From contig DUZD01000017.1 of NCBI GenBank assembly GCA_013349695.1, forward strand, positions 1 to 20,982: a stretch of 20,982 bases of DNA, written 5' to 3'. Shown here piece by piece: positions 1 through 7,079 of the stretch (its first letter is position 1; each line of letters begins with the position of its first letter). The translations under genes were made by a program, and so were the position numbers. Origin of the DNA: Rhodospirillaceae bacterium (GTDB lineage Bacteria; Pseudomonadota; Alphaproteobacteria; Rhodospirillales; 2-02-FULL-58-16). The notes beneath the pieces were generated by a model, which was not told the DNA's origin, did not search any database, and worked only from the letters and a program-made list of their open reading frames with translations.

Positions 1-390
1 TGCCAGTCAAACATACCGACAAAACCTGAAAAACCGCCCCAAAAAACCGTTCAAAATCACAGGCGCGTCACACAGAGAAAACGGCAAGCGTTTTGACACA
101 GCCTGGGTCAGGAACTGTAGTTCGCCGAGGCAGTGATGATCCGCAGGTTAGGGCCTGACAGCGGACATCGGAAAAACAAAAAAACGGTCCCCCCCCCACC
201 GGGGGCCAAAAATCATGAGCGTTCGATACACGGTTTTCTAGGCCCGCTGATCGTAGCGCATCATGTCATCGCGCTCGGCCAGTCACAAATCGGCATAGCC
301 GCAATCCTTGTAATCATCAAAATACGGGCCGCTGATGGTGTAGTGCGGATTACGGTTTGGCCCCCCGCCGGCCCCCAATTTAAGGACAAT
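1..390. other. Mostly non-coding region downstream of asnB
   Basis: No convincing gene lies here. The first ~120 bases are relatively AT-rich, with a weak hairpin at 78-94 (AAAACG, 5-nt loop, CGTTTT). A likely terminator for the minus-strand operon lies at 172-207. On the minus strand, codons continue in the asnB frame beyond its stop from 390 to 238, broken only by a TGA at 283-285; this stretch looks protein-like but has no start and is described under findings. Plus-strand open frames here run into the antisense of asnB and show no family resemblance. Confidence 0.6.
172..207 (-). terminator. Putative intrinsic terminator of the polysaccharide operon
   Basis: Read on the minus strand, a G/C hairpin (186-207; GGCCCCC pairing with the G-run and terminal CC, one C-A mismatch) is followed by seven Ts, a G and five more Ts. 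It lies about 185 bases past the asnB stop and is the first terminator-like structure after the five-gene operon. It includes a run of nine consecutive C on the plus strand (189-197), so its length may vary or be miscalled. Confidence 0.55.
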
Positions 391-2175
391 TCAGGCCGCC
401 GCCAAGGTGTCGAAGACATCGCCGCCGGGAGTGAGGGCCAAAATATGGCGGCGGTGCCAGAGGGCGTAAAAAAGCAATGTCCAGGTGGCCTTGCCTAGTT
501 TGCCGCTGGCATCGGCGGCGGCGAACAGCTTGTCGACGGCGCCGGGCTTGCAAACCTCGGCGACTCCCGGCTGGGCCGCCACCAGTGGCCCCAGTTTCCG
601 GCCCTTGGCGGCGATCCATTCACCAACCGGAACGGTGAAGCCGCGCTTGCGCGAAAAAGGCTTTGCCTCGGGCAGGCCGGTCGCAAGCCAACGGCGCAAA
701 AGCCATTTGCCGATGCCGCGCCTGACTTTCAGGCGGTCCGGCAAGGTGAAGGCGAAAGCGGCGAGCGCCGGATCGAGGAAAGGGACGCGGCCTTCGACGC
801 CATGCGCCATCAAGCAGCGGTCGAGTTTGGTCAAGAGATCGTTGGGCAGCCAGTCGTCGCAATCGACCGCTTGGTTGATCTGCAAGGGCGTGCGGCCGGG
901 ACGGTTTTCGGCCGCCTCGGCGGCGGCGACGCCGTCACGCCATTGTCCCGACGGTTCACGCAGTAGCCCCAAGCCGTCGAGGGCGCCGGTGCAACGCATC
1001 GGCCGGCCGCCGAACAGGCGCCAACGCGACGCCCGGCGGTAGCGGCCGTAGCCGCCGAAAATCTCGTCCCCGCCCTCGCCGGTCAAGATGACTTTGAGGC
1101 CGTTCTCCCTGGCGGCGGCGGCCAGTTTGTAAGTCGGCAACAGGGCATAATCGGCGGCCGGGTCATCCATGACCGAGGCGATTTCCGGCAATAGCCGCCA
1201 GAAATCACCCTCGCCGAAATTCACTTCCACATGCTTGGCGCCAACGATGCCGGCGAGTTTGCGTGCGTGTTCCCTTTCGTCATGAACGAGGCAGCCTTCG
1301 AAACCGGCCGTGAAGGCCCTGACCGGCTTTTCGTTGAGCCGCGCCATCATTGCCAGCAGCACCGACGAATCGACGCCGCCCGAGAGGAACATGCCGTAAG
1401 GGACATCGGATCGCTGGTGGATTGCGACGCCGTCGTTGAGGATTTCATCGAGCCGCCGAAGCGCTTCCGCCGCCCGCATGCCCCGCGGCCCCGCCGCCGG
1501 CAGGGCTTCGATTCGGCGGCGGTCGGTGATCCGGCCTTTCTCGACGACCACGGTCTCGCCCGGCAACAGCCTGAAAATGCCGCGAAAGGCCGTCTCGGCG
1601 CCAGTGGTGAACTGCAGCTGCAATAGCTCGTCGCGGGCCTCGTGCCGCAAGTCCGCCGTTGTCAGGCCGGCGGTAATGAGCGCCCGCGCCTCGGAGGCGA
1701 AAGAGAAGCCGGCGCCGGTCTCGGCATAGTACAGCGGCTTGATGCCGAAAGGGTCGCGGGCCAGCACCAGCCGCTTTCGTGGAGGGTCATGGATGGCGAT
1801 GGCGTACATGCCCCGCAGCCGGCAGGCAAAGCCGACACCGTCGCGGAGATAAAGGTGGAGCGGCGGTTCGCAGTCGGAGCGGGTGGCGAAGACAGCCTCG
1901 CCGATTTCCCGGCGCAGGTCGAGATGGTTGTAGATTTCGCCGTTGGCGATGATTGCCGGCGATGCCGCCGCCGGCGCCGAGCGGGCGAGGATGGGTTGAT
2001 CGCCGGTTTCAAGATCGATGATGGCGAGCCGGGTATGGACCATGCCGACATTGCCGGAAACGTGACGCCCGCGCCCGTCCGGCCCCCTGTGGGCAAGCGC
2101 CTGGGCCAAGCGGTCCAGGGTCCGTGCCGACGGCGCCGAGCCGTCCCCGGTCATGATGCCGGCGATGCCGCACAT
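391..2175 (-). CDS. asnB: Asparagine synthase (glutamine-hydrolysing)
   Basis: This 594-residue protein is expected to make asparagine from aspartate, glutamine and ATP in the cytoplasm. The start MCGIAG exposes the N-terminal nucleophile Cys2 of class II glutamine amidotransferases, and RGPDG, HTRLAIIDL and NGEIYNH follow in the first ~85 residues. The synthetase half carries the pyrophosphate loop SGGVDS (265-270) and GEGGDEIFGGYGRYR from 366. Length and domain order are standard. It is the last gene of the operon: its ATG overlaps the stop of the upstream glycosyltransferase (TGATG), implying translational coupling. Asparagine synthase homologues are frequent in bacterial surface-polysaccharide clusters, where some may amidate sugar acids; whether this one acts on free aspartate or on a glycan precursor cannot be told from sequence. 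Confidence 0.93.
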   Translation of the reverse strand: MCGIAGIMTGDGSAPSARTLDRLAQALAHRGPDGRGRHVSGNVGMVHTRLAIIDLETGDQPILARSAPAAASPAIIANGEIYNHLDLRREIGEAVFATRSDCEPPLHLYLRDGVGFACRLRGMYAIAIHDPPRKRLVLARDPFGIKPLYYAETGAGFSFASEARALITAGLTTADLRHEARDELLQLQFTTGAETAFRGIFRLLPGETVVVEKGRITDRRRIEALPAAGPRGMRAAEALRRLDEILNDGVAIHQRSDVPYGMFLSGGVDSSVLLAMMARLNEKPVRAFTAGFEGCLVHDEREHARKLAGIVGAKHVEVNFGEGDFWRLLPEIASVMDDPAADYALLPTYKLAAAARENGLKVILTGEGGDEIFGGYGRYRRASRWRLFGGRPMRCTGALDGLGLLREPSGQWRDGVAAAEAAENRPGRTPLQINQAVDCDDWLPNDLLTKLDRCLMAHGVEGRVPFLDPALAAFAFTLPDRLKVRRGIGKWLLRRWLATGLPEAKPFSRKRGFTVPVGEWIAAKGRKLGPLVAAQPGVAEVCKPGAVDKLFAAADASGKLGKATWTLLFYALWHRRHILALTPGGDVFDTLAAA

Positions 2176-3197
2176 CAGGCGAGAACCTTTTCAAAAAATT
2201 GAAAGTACTTGCCAACCACGATGGACTCGGTGAAGCGGGCCTCGTAAGCCGCCCGGCCCTGGCGGGAAATGTGGGGGAGCAAGTTCTCGTCATTGAGCAC
2301 GTAGCGGATGGCGCGGGCAAGCATCACGGGGTCGTCGACCGGCACCAACAGGCCTGTTTGTCCGTCCTCGATCAGGGCGCTGGGGCCAAGGCTGTCGGCG
2401 GCGACCACCGGTTTTTCCCGCGCCCAGGCCTCGACGATCACGTTGCCGAGGGGCTCGTGGCGCGACGGGCAAACGAACATGTCGCAAGTGGCGAACAGGG
2501 CCGCCGTATCGTCGCGCCAGCCCAGGAAGCGAACCCTGGATCTGACCGCCAGGCTTTCCGCCATGGCTTCGAGTTGGGCGCGGAGCGGCCCGTCGCCGGC
2601 CAACCACAGATAGACTTCAGGCAATCGGGCGACGGCTTTCAAAAGCACATCAAAGGCCTTGTTCTCGTGCAGCCGTCCCATAGCCAGCAACAAAGGCGCC
2701 TTGTCGGGGGTGTACAAAGCCTCCCGCGGGACGGCCAAGGCTTTTTCCTCGCTGACGAAGTTGGGCAAGTAGTGGGTTTTATCTTTCGGCCAGCCCTCGT
2801 TCACCAAGTAGCCGGCGATATCTTGCGTGTTGGCGATCAAATGGTCGCATGCCCGGTAGCGCTTCAGGTCGTAATAGCCGCCGAGCCGACCGACGTGGAC
2901 GAAATTTCCCCGCGGACATTTTGCCGTCGCCCGGCTCATCCAGGTCAAAACGATGTCGGGCCGGAATTCCTGAATGGTCCGCTTGAGCTTAAGCGGGGTC
3001 TGCAAGTCGAAGATCCCGCCGAACGCCAATTCAAGCGTTTCGACGCCGCCAGCTTGCAGGATCGCCGCCCGCCGCGGGTGCTTCCGGATTACCACCCGTT
3101 GCTCCAGGCCGGCCTGGTCGAGGCCCAAAACCAAGCGGATGAAAAATGCTTCGGCGCCACCGAATTCGCCGCCGGCCATGACTTGCAGGAGACGCAT
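2175..3197 (-). CDS. Glycosyltransferase, GT4-type (GT-B fold)
   Basis: The 340-residue protein has an N-terminal Rossmann half with the glycine-rich acceptor-side loop (AGGEFGGAE, 8-16). Its C-terminal nucleotide-sugar half contains GRLHENK (174-180), AGDGP near 200 and the E-x7-E motif EPLGNVIVE (248-256), all typical of retaining GT4 enzymes. No signal peptide or membrane segment is visible, so it probably works at the cytoplasmic face of the inner membrane. It starts 17 bases after the stop of the preceding glycosyltransferase and ends in a TGATG overlap with asnB. With a heptosyltransferase-like gene at the head of the operon, a role in LPS core or a related surface glycan is inferred. 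Donor and acceptor are unknown. Confidence 0.9.
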   Translation of the reverse strand: MRLLQVMAGGEFGGAEAFFIRLVLGLDQAGLEQRVVIRKHPRRAAILQAGGVETLELAFGGIFDLQTPLKLKRTIQEFRPDIVLTWMSRATAKCPRGNFVHVGRLGGYYDLKRYRACDHLIANTQDIAGYLVNEGWPKDKTHYLPNFVSEEKALAVPREALYTPDKAPLLLAMGRLHENKAFDVLLKAVARLPEVYLWLAGDGPLRAQLEAMAESLAVRSRVRFLGWRDDTAALFATCDMFVCPSRHEPLGNVIVEAWAREKPVVAADSLGPSALIEDGQTGLLVPVDDPVMLARAIRYVLNDENLLPHISRQGRAAYEARFTESIVVGKYFQFFEKVLA

Positions 3198-3214
3198 TTA
3201 ATCCGAATCCATTT

Positions 3215-4249
3215 TCAAGGTATCAGGCTCTCGAAAGCGTCGGCGGCTTCGGGCCAGCCCCAGCGGCGTTGTTTCGCCAAAGCCGATCGATGTTGGGTAA
3301 GCCACAAGTCATCGTCTTTAAGCAGCCGCGCCGCGGCGCCGGCGAAGGCGCCATCGTCCTTGACGATGAAACCGGTCTCGCCGTCGATGACCCGTTCCGT
3401 GACGGAGCCAAAATTCTGTACCACCGCCGGAACCCCCATGGCTTGCGCTTCACCCACGGACAGACAAAAAGTCTCGTTGAGGTCGCCACGGTAAAGCATC
3501 ACCCGAGCACCGCGCAATTCCCTGGCGAGCTCCGCCTTGGGCACCGGCTGGCGCGGGACCACGCCTTCCGGGGCCAAGCTCCTGGCCCGGTCCAGAACCG
3601 CCTCCATGGCTTTGGATTTTTCGTCGCCAACCGCGCCGTAGGTGGCGGCGCCGGAGAAGACATGCAATTCGGCCGCCGGGACTTGCGGCCTGATTTGTTC
3701 GGCCCAGAGATCCAAGAGCCAGTCGAGCGAACGCAGGGGATTGGAGGTGAAGACGGCGCGCGGCGCCGGAGGAGCTTGCGCCGTCTCGGCGGTCAGGAAC
3801 ATGTCGGCGATGCCATAGGGTATGACTTCGCGGCCGCCTTCCGGGACCCAGGCGGAGCAGGTAGTGGCGTGATACTCGCCGACGAAAACGATGACCGGAC
3901 GGATGCGCCAAAGCTTCGACAAGTATCGCCATTTCAACAAATAGCGGGCCGGGTTGTGAATCCAGAAAACCGAGCGCCCGGCTTTCGGCATCAGCGGCAA
4001 CAATGCATCGCCGCGGTTGGCTATGTAAAGATCGGTCTCGGCGGGCAGGCCGTTTTCGATGGGGCTCCAAAAGACGCCGTTGTGATGTAAAGGGGCGGGG
4101 CATTTGTTGCAAACGCGGACCTCGTGTCCGCGCCGGGCCAGTTCCTCCATGAGTAGAATAACCGAAGTTTCGACGCCGCCCAAGGGCTTGCTTTCAAGGG
4201 TCTGGCCGTCGAAATGGATGCCATCGTCGGCAAGGACGATGCGCGCCAT
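3215..4249 (-). CDS. Glycosyltransferase, GT4/GT1-like
   Basis: I place the start at the ATG at 4249 (MARIVLADDGI), giving 344 residues. An upstream in-frame ATG at 4363 would add 38 residues lying wholly within the previous gene, and the TGATG overlap at 4249 is typical of this operon. The N-terminal half has the glycine-rich loop KPLGGVETS (21-29), the usual GT-B acceptor-side signature. The C-terminal half has YGIADMF (145-151) and an E-x7-E motif, ETFCLSVGE (259-267), followed by AMGVPAVV. The sequence is less canonical than its neighbour; the usual sugar-binding GR(L/F)xxxK motif is replaced by SNPLRSLDWL (169-178). It is likely a sugar transferase for the same glycan; the substrate is unknown. 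Confidence 0.85.
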   Translation of the reverse strand: MARIVLADDGIHFDGQTLESKPLGGVETSVILLMEELARRGHEVRVCNKCPAPLHHNGVFWSPIENGLPAETDLYIANRGDALLPLMPKAGRSVFWIHNPARYLLKWRYLSKLWRIRPVIVFVGEYHATTCSAWVPEGGREVIPYGIADMFLTAETAQAPPAPRAVFTSNPLRSLDWLLDLWAEQIRPQVPAAELHVFSGAATYGAVGDEKSKAMEAVLDRARSLAPEGVVPRQPVPKAELARELRGARVMLYRGDLNETFCLSVGEAQAMGVPAVVQNFGSVTERVIDGETGFIVKDDGAFAGAAARLLKDDDLWLTQHRSALAKQRRWGWPEAADAFESLIP

Positions 4250-5010
4250 CAGCCATCCTCCAACTTGGCCTTGAGGTGTGAAAGCAGCGGATAAAGCCCA
4301 GCGAAAAGGGCGATCAGGAAACCCCAGACGCCTTCCCGGTAGCCCCCGCGCAAAACGTAACATTTGAAAAAACGCGTGAACAGGCGGCGAAAGTTTGTCG
4401 CCGTGGAGCCCCAGGTTTCGCCCGCCTCGCGTAGGTCTTTGGCGCGCGCCGTGGAATAACTGTCCAACCGCTTGATCATGTCGGAAATGTTTCTATCAAC
4501 GTGGTGTTGCAATCGGTTGGCGAGCATCGGCCCCTTCCGCCCCGACCACTTCAGGCCGGGATGAACGCGCTGATCTCCCCATTGTTTGACGCCTTTGCGG
4601 AACAGGCCCGGATAGGCGGCCTTGCCATAGGACGCCCCCCAGCCCCAGCGCACCAGTCTGGCGCCGATGTAATTGTCGACCGGGATCTCGTGCCAGCCGA
4701 AGGACGAGGTTTCGACGACCTGGCGGATTTCATCGGCGAGTGCTTGCGGCACCCGTTCGTCGGCATCGACCTCGAAGATCCACTCGCCCCGGCAGGCCGC
4801 GATGCCGGCGTTGCGGCGCCGGCCCTCCTTTGCCCAGGCGCCTTCGACCAGGCGGTCGGTGAAGCTGGCGGCGATTGCCTTCGATTCGTCCCCGCAGTCG
4901 TCCAAGAGGACGACGATCTCGTCGGCGAAACGCAACCGCTCCAGGCAAAGGGCGAGTTGATTTTCCTCGTTGTGGACCGAGATCACGGCGCTGAGTTTGG
5001 CGGCGCTCAC
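4249..5010 (-). CDS. Family 2 glycosyltransferase, WaaE/LpxX (KdtX)-like
   Basis: This 253-residue GT2 enzyme opens with SAVISVHNEENQL (7-19), the nucleotide-binding start of the family. It continues with GRRRNAGIAACRGEWIFEVDADE, in which the metal-binding DxD is residues 82-84. A hydrophobic segment near the C-terminus (~225-245) suggests membrane association. Compact GT2 proteins of this form (WaaE/KdtX group) add a hexose to the LPS inner core, which fits the heptosyltransferase-like gene immediately upstream. The start is a GTG at 5010 with GAGGAA upstream at useful spacing; the nearby ATG at 5039 is out of frame and stops after ten codons. It overlaps the next gene by one base at a TGATG junction. 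The exact sugar is not known. Confidence 0.87.
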   Translation of the reverse strand: MSAAKLSAVISVHNEENQLALCLERLRFADEIVVLLDDCGDESKAIAASFTDRLVEGAWAKEGRRRNAGIAACRGEWIFEVDADERVPQALADEIRQVVETSSFGWHEIPVDNYIGARLVRWGWGASYGKAAYPGLFRKGVKQWGDQRVHPGLKWSGRKGPMLANRLQHHVDRNISDMIKRLDSYSTARAKDLREAGETWGSTATNFRRLFTRFFKCYVLRGGYREGVWGFLIALFAGLYPLLSHLKAKLEDG

Positions 5011-5035
5011 CGGCCCGGTTCCTCGATCCTCGCTT

Positions 5036-6049
5036 TCATGCGGCCGGCATAGCGGACGGCAACCGCGGCGGAGAGGGTGGGCGTGCTCGCGCGGCTTGCT
5101 TCTCGGCCAGCCGCCATAAATTCCTTGCCGCCTCTTCGGCGGTGCCGACGCTCAAGCTGTCCATCAAGGTGCCGGAATCCCGGTGATCGAAATCGGCGGG
5201 AAAAATCTCGTCGTAGGGAACGCTGGCCCGGGCAACGGCGCAGAGCGGCCCCCAGGGCGCGTAATGAGTTTCCAGGCTGGGTCCGAACAACCCCAACGTC
5301 GGGACGCCCGCCGCAGCCGCCAAGTGCATAAGACCTGAGTCGTTGCCGACAAAGAACGCCGAGCGGGCAAGACAGGCAAAGGCGATCAAAAGGTCGACCC
5401 GGCCCATCAGGTCGACCCGCTTTTCCTTAGGGATAGCGTCGATCAAGCGCAGCGCCATGGGCCTTTGGTCGTCGCGGGCGAAAACCGCCACCCTTCCTTC
5501 CGGCAAAATGCCGTCCGGCAGGGTCAAGCGCTCGATCAGTTCGACGAAATATTCAAGCCGCCAAGTCTTCGCCGGCCAGTTGGCGGTCGGTCCTACCGCC
5601 AGCACCGGCGGCCCGTCGGGAACCAGCCGGCGGGCCTCATCGACGTGCTTGTCCGCCAACCACAGGCGCGGCGGCGGCGGGTTGTCGGCGAGGCCGAGGG
5701 TTCTGGCCAACTGTGTCACCCGGTGTTCCGGTTGGTGCGAGCGCGTCAACTTATGACGCTTGCGGGCCGGCAGCAGGAAAAACATGGCCGAGTTTCTCAG
5801 GTCCACCAGGATATCCCAAACATGTCGGCCACAGAGCGCCCACAACATCAGCCAATGCAAGGAAAGAACCATTTTGTCGAGGACGATGATACGCTCAAGG
5901 CCCGGCACCGCCTCGAACAAGGGCGCCGCCGCCGGACCGCAAGCGATGGTGATGCTGGCGCCCGGGTTTTCCCCGATCAAGCGATCCAACAATCCTGTCG
6001 ACAAAATGGCGTCGCCAACGCGAGTCGAGGAGATAAAAAGTATCCTCAT
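5036..6049 (-). CDS. Family 9 glycosyltransferase (heptosyltransferase-like)
   Basis: The protein of 337 residues begins MRILFISSTRVGDAILSTGL, the classic ADP-heptose:LPS heptosyltransferase opening. It contains GPTANWPAKTW (153-163, with the donor-side Lys at 161) and NDSGLMHLAAAAGVPTLGLFGPS from 236, all GT9 hallmarks. I chose the ATG at 6049; a longer frame from a TTG at 6133 adds 28 residues that do not resemble the family. It is the first gene of the minus-strand operon, 25 bases ahead of the GT2 gene. Heptosyltransferases act in the cytoplasm on LPS inner-core intermediates. GT9 members can also transfer other sugars, so WaaC/WaaF/WaaQ identity is not assigned. Confidence 0.9.
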   Translation of the reverse strand: MRILFISSTRVGDAILSTGLLDRLIGENPGASITIACGPAAAPLFEAVPGLERIIVLDKMVLSLHWLMLWALCGRHVWDILVDLRNSAMFFLLPARKRHKLTRSHQPEHRVTQLARTLGLADNPPPPRLWLADKHVDEARRLVPDGPPVLAVGPTANWPAKTWRLEYFVELIERLTLPDGILPEGRVAVFARDDQRPMALRLIDAIPKEKRVDLMGRVDLLIAFACLARSAFFVGNDSGLMHLAAAAGVPTLGLFGPSLETHYAPWGPLCAVARASVPYDEIFPADFDHRDSGTLMDSLSVGTAEEAARNLWRLAEKQAARARPPSPPRLPSAMPAA

Positions 6050-6179
6050 GGCCGCAGTTATACGTCCGCCGAAAAAAATTGCATAGGGGTCAACACTTGC
6101 CAAGGCTTGTTGGATGCCTAATTTTAAAGTCAAGCCGGTTTTGCCGGCGAGCCGAGGGATGGGTTAATGGGGATCTAGG
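6050..6179. promoter_or_regulatory. Divergent intergenic region between GT9 and ygfZ
   Basis: This 130-base gap must hold the promoters of the minus-strand polysaccharide operon and of ygfZ. It is AT-richer than its surroundings. A small hairpin occurs at about 6134-6148 (GCCGG, TTTTG, CCGGC). No strong -35/-10 pair was found for either direction, so no promoter positions are asserted. The ygfZ ribosome binding site is only a short AGG/GGGGAT just before its ATG. Confidence 0.4.
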
Positions 6180-7079
6180 ATGACGGAACAAAAATTCCTG
6201 CTTTTCGAAGATCGCGGCCTGCTCGCCGTAACGGGCGATGGCGCCGAGGATTTCCTTCAGGGATTGATCTCCAACGATATCGGCAAGGTGGGGCCGGACC
6301 GCGCCATCCACGCCGCTTTTCTCACTCCCCAGGGCAGGTACTTGCACGACTTTTTCATCGTCCGAATGGAGGATGACTTTTTGCTCGATTGCGAGGCCGC
6401 CAGGCGCGGCGACCTCAAGCGCCGTCTCGGCATGTACAAGCTTCACTCCAATGTCGGTCTCGCCGACAAGAGTGATGAGTTCGCCGCCGCCGCTCTCTTT
6501 GGCGAAGGCGCGGCGGAATCCCTGGGGCTTTCCGGGGAAGCGGGACATGCCGTTCCTTTCGGCGGCGGGATTGCGTATGTGGACCCGCGCTTGGCCGCCG
6601 GCGGCGGGCGCGCCGTTCTGCCCCGCCAGGATGCCGGCGAGATCCTGGCCAAGGCCGGTTTCGAAGCCGCCCTTCAGGTGGATTACGATTCCCTGCGCCT
6701 GCCGCTGGGTTTGCCGGACGGCAGCCGCGACATGGAGGTGGAACAGACGATCTTGCTTGAAAATGGTTTCGATGAACTGGGCGGAATCGATTGGAACAAG
6801 GGCTGTTACTTGGGTCAGGAGTTGACCGCCCGAACCAAATACCGGGGGCTGATCAAAAAGCGCCTGATGCCGGTCGTAATCGACGGCCCAACGCCGCCGC
6901 CCGGCACGCCGGTCATGGCCGGTGACAAGGAGGTCGGAAAGATGTGCTCCGCCATCGATGGCATTGGGCTGGCATTGATGCGCCTCGTAGAGGTGGAAAA
7001 AGCAACCGCGACCGGCACTCCCTTTACCGCCGGCGAGGCCAGGCTGACGCCGAAAAAACCCGATTGGGCGGTTTTTTAA
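6180..7079 (+). CDS. ygfZ: YgfZ/GcvT-like folate-binding protein
   Basis: The 299-residue protein has the YgfZ/GcvT fold with the diagnostic motif KGCYLGQE (207-214), whose cysteine is conserved across YgfZ proteins. The N-terminal LISNDIGKV and the Q-x-R-Y-L-H region (51-56) also fit. YgfZ (IBA57 in mitochondria) is a tetrahydrofolate-dependent factor in the assembly or repair of some iron-sulfur proteins. It is a single gene transcribed divergently from the glycosyltransferase operon, and its 3' end overlaps the convergent heparinase-like gene by 56 bases. An Fe-S maturation role may be relevant to the [4Fe-4S] AOR encoded further along, but nothing here links them directly. Confidence 0.9.
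   Translation: MTEQKFLLFEDRGLLAVTGDGAEDFLQGLISNDIGKVGPDRAIHAAFLTPQGRYLHDFFIVRMEDDFLLDCEAARRGDLKRRLGMYKLHSNVGLADKSDEFAAAALFGEGAAESLGLSGEAGHAVPFGGGIAYVDPRLAAGGGRAVLPRQDAGEILAKAGFEAALQVDYDSLRLPLGLPDGSRDMEVEQTILLENGFDELGGIDWNKGCYLGQELTARTKYRGLIKKRLMPVVIDGPTPPPGTPVMAGDKEVGKMCSAIDGIGLALMRLVEVEKATATGTPFTAGEARLTPKKPDWAVF

Noticed and set aside
93..121. Possible plus-strand promoter: TTGACA, 17 bases, TGTAGT
   Set aside because: The -35 box is perfect but the -10 box is weak, and there is no gene downstream on this strand; probably chance.
133..498. Plus-strand open frame of 121 codons near the left edge
   Set aside because: It runs through the C-run terminator and then antisense to asnB, with no ribosome binding site or family similarity.
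4250..4363. N-terminal extension of the second GT4 enzyme
   Set aside because: The 38 extra residues lie within the GT2 gene and do not resemble the family; the TGATG overlap supports the start at 4249.
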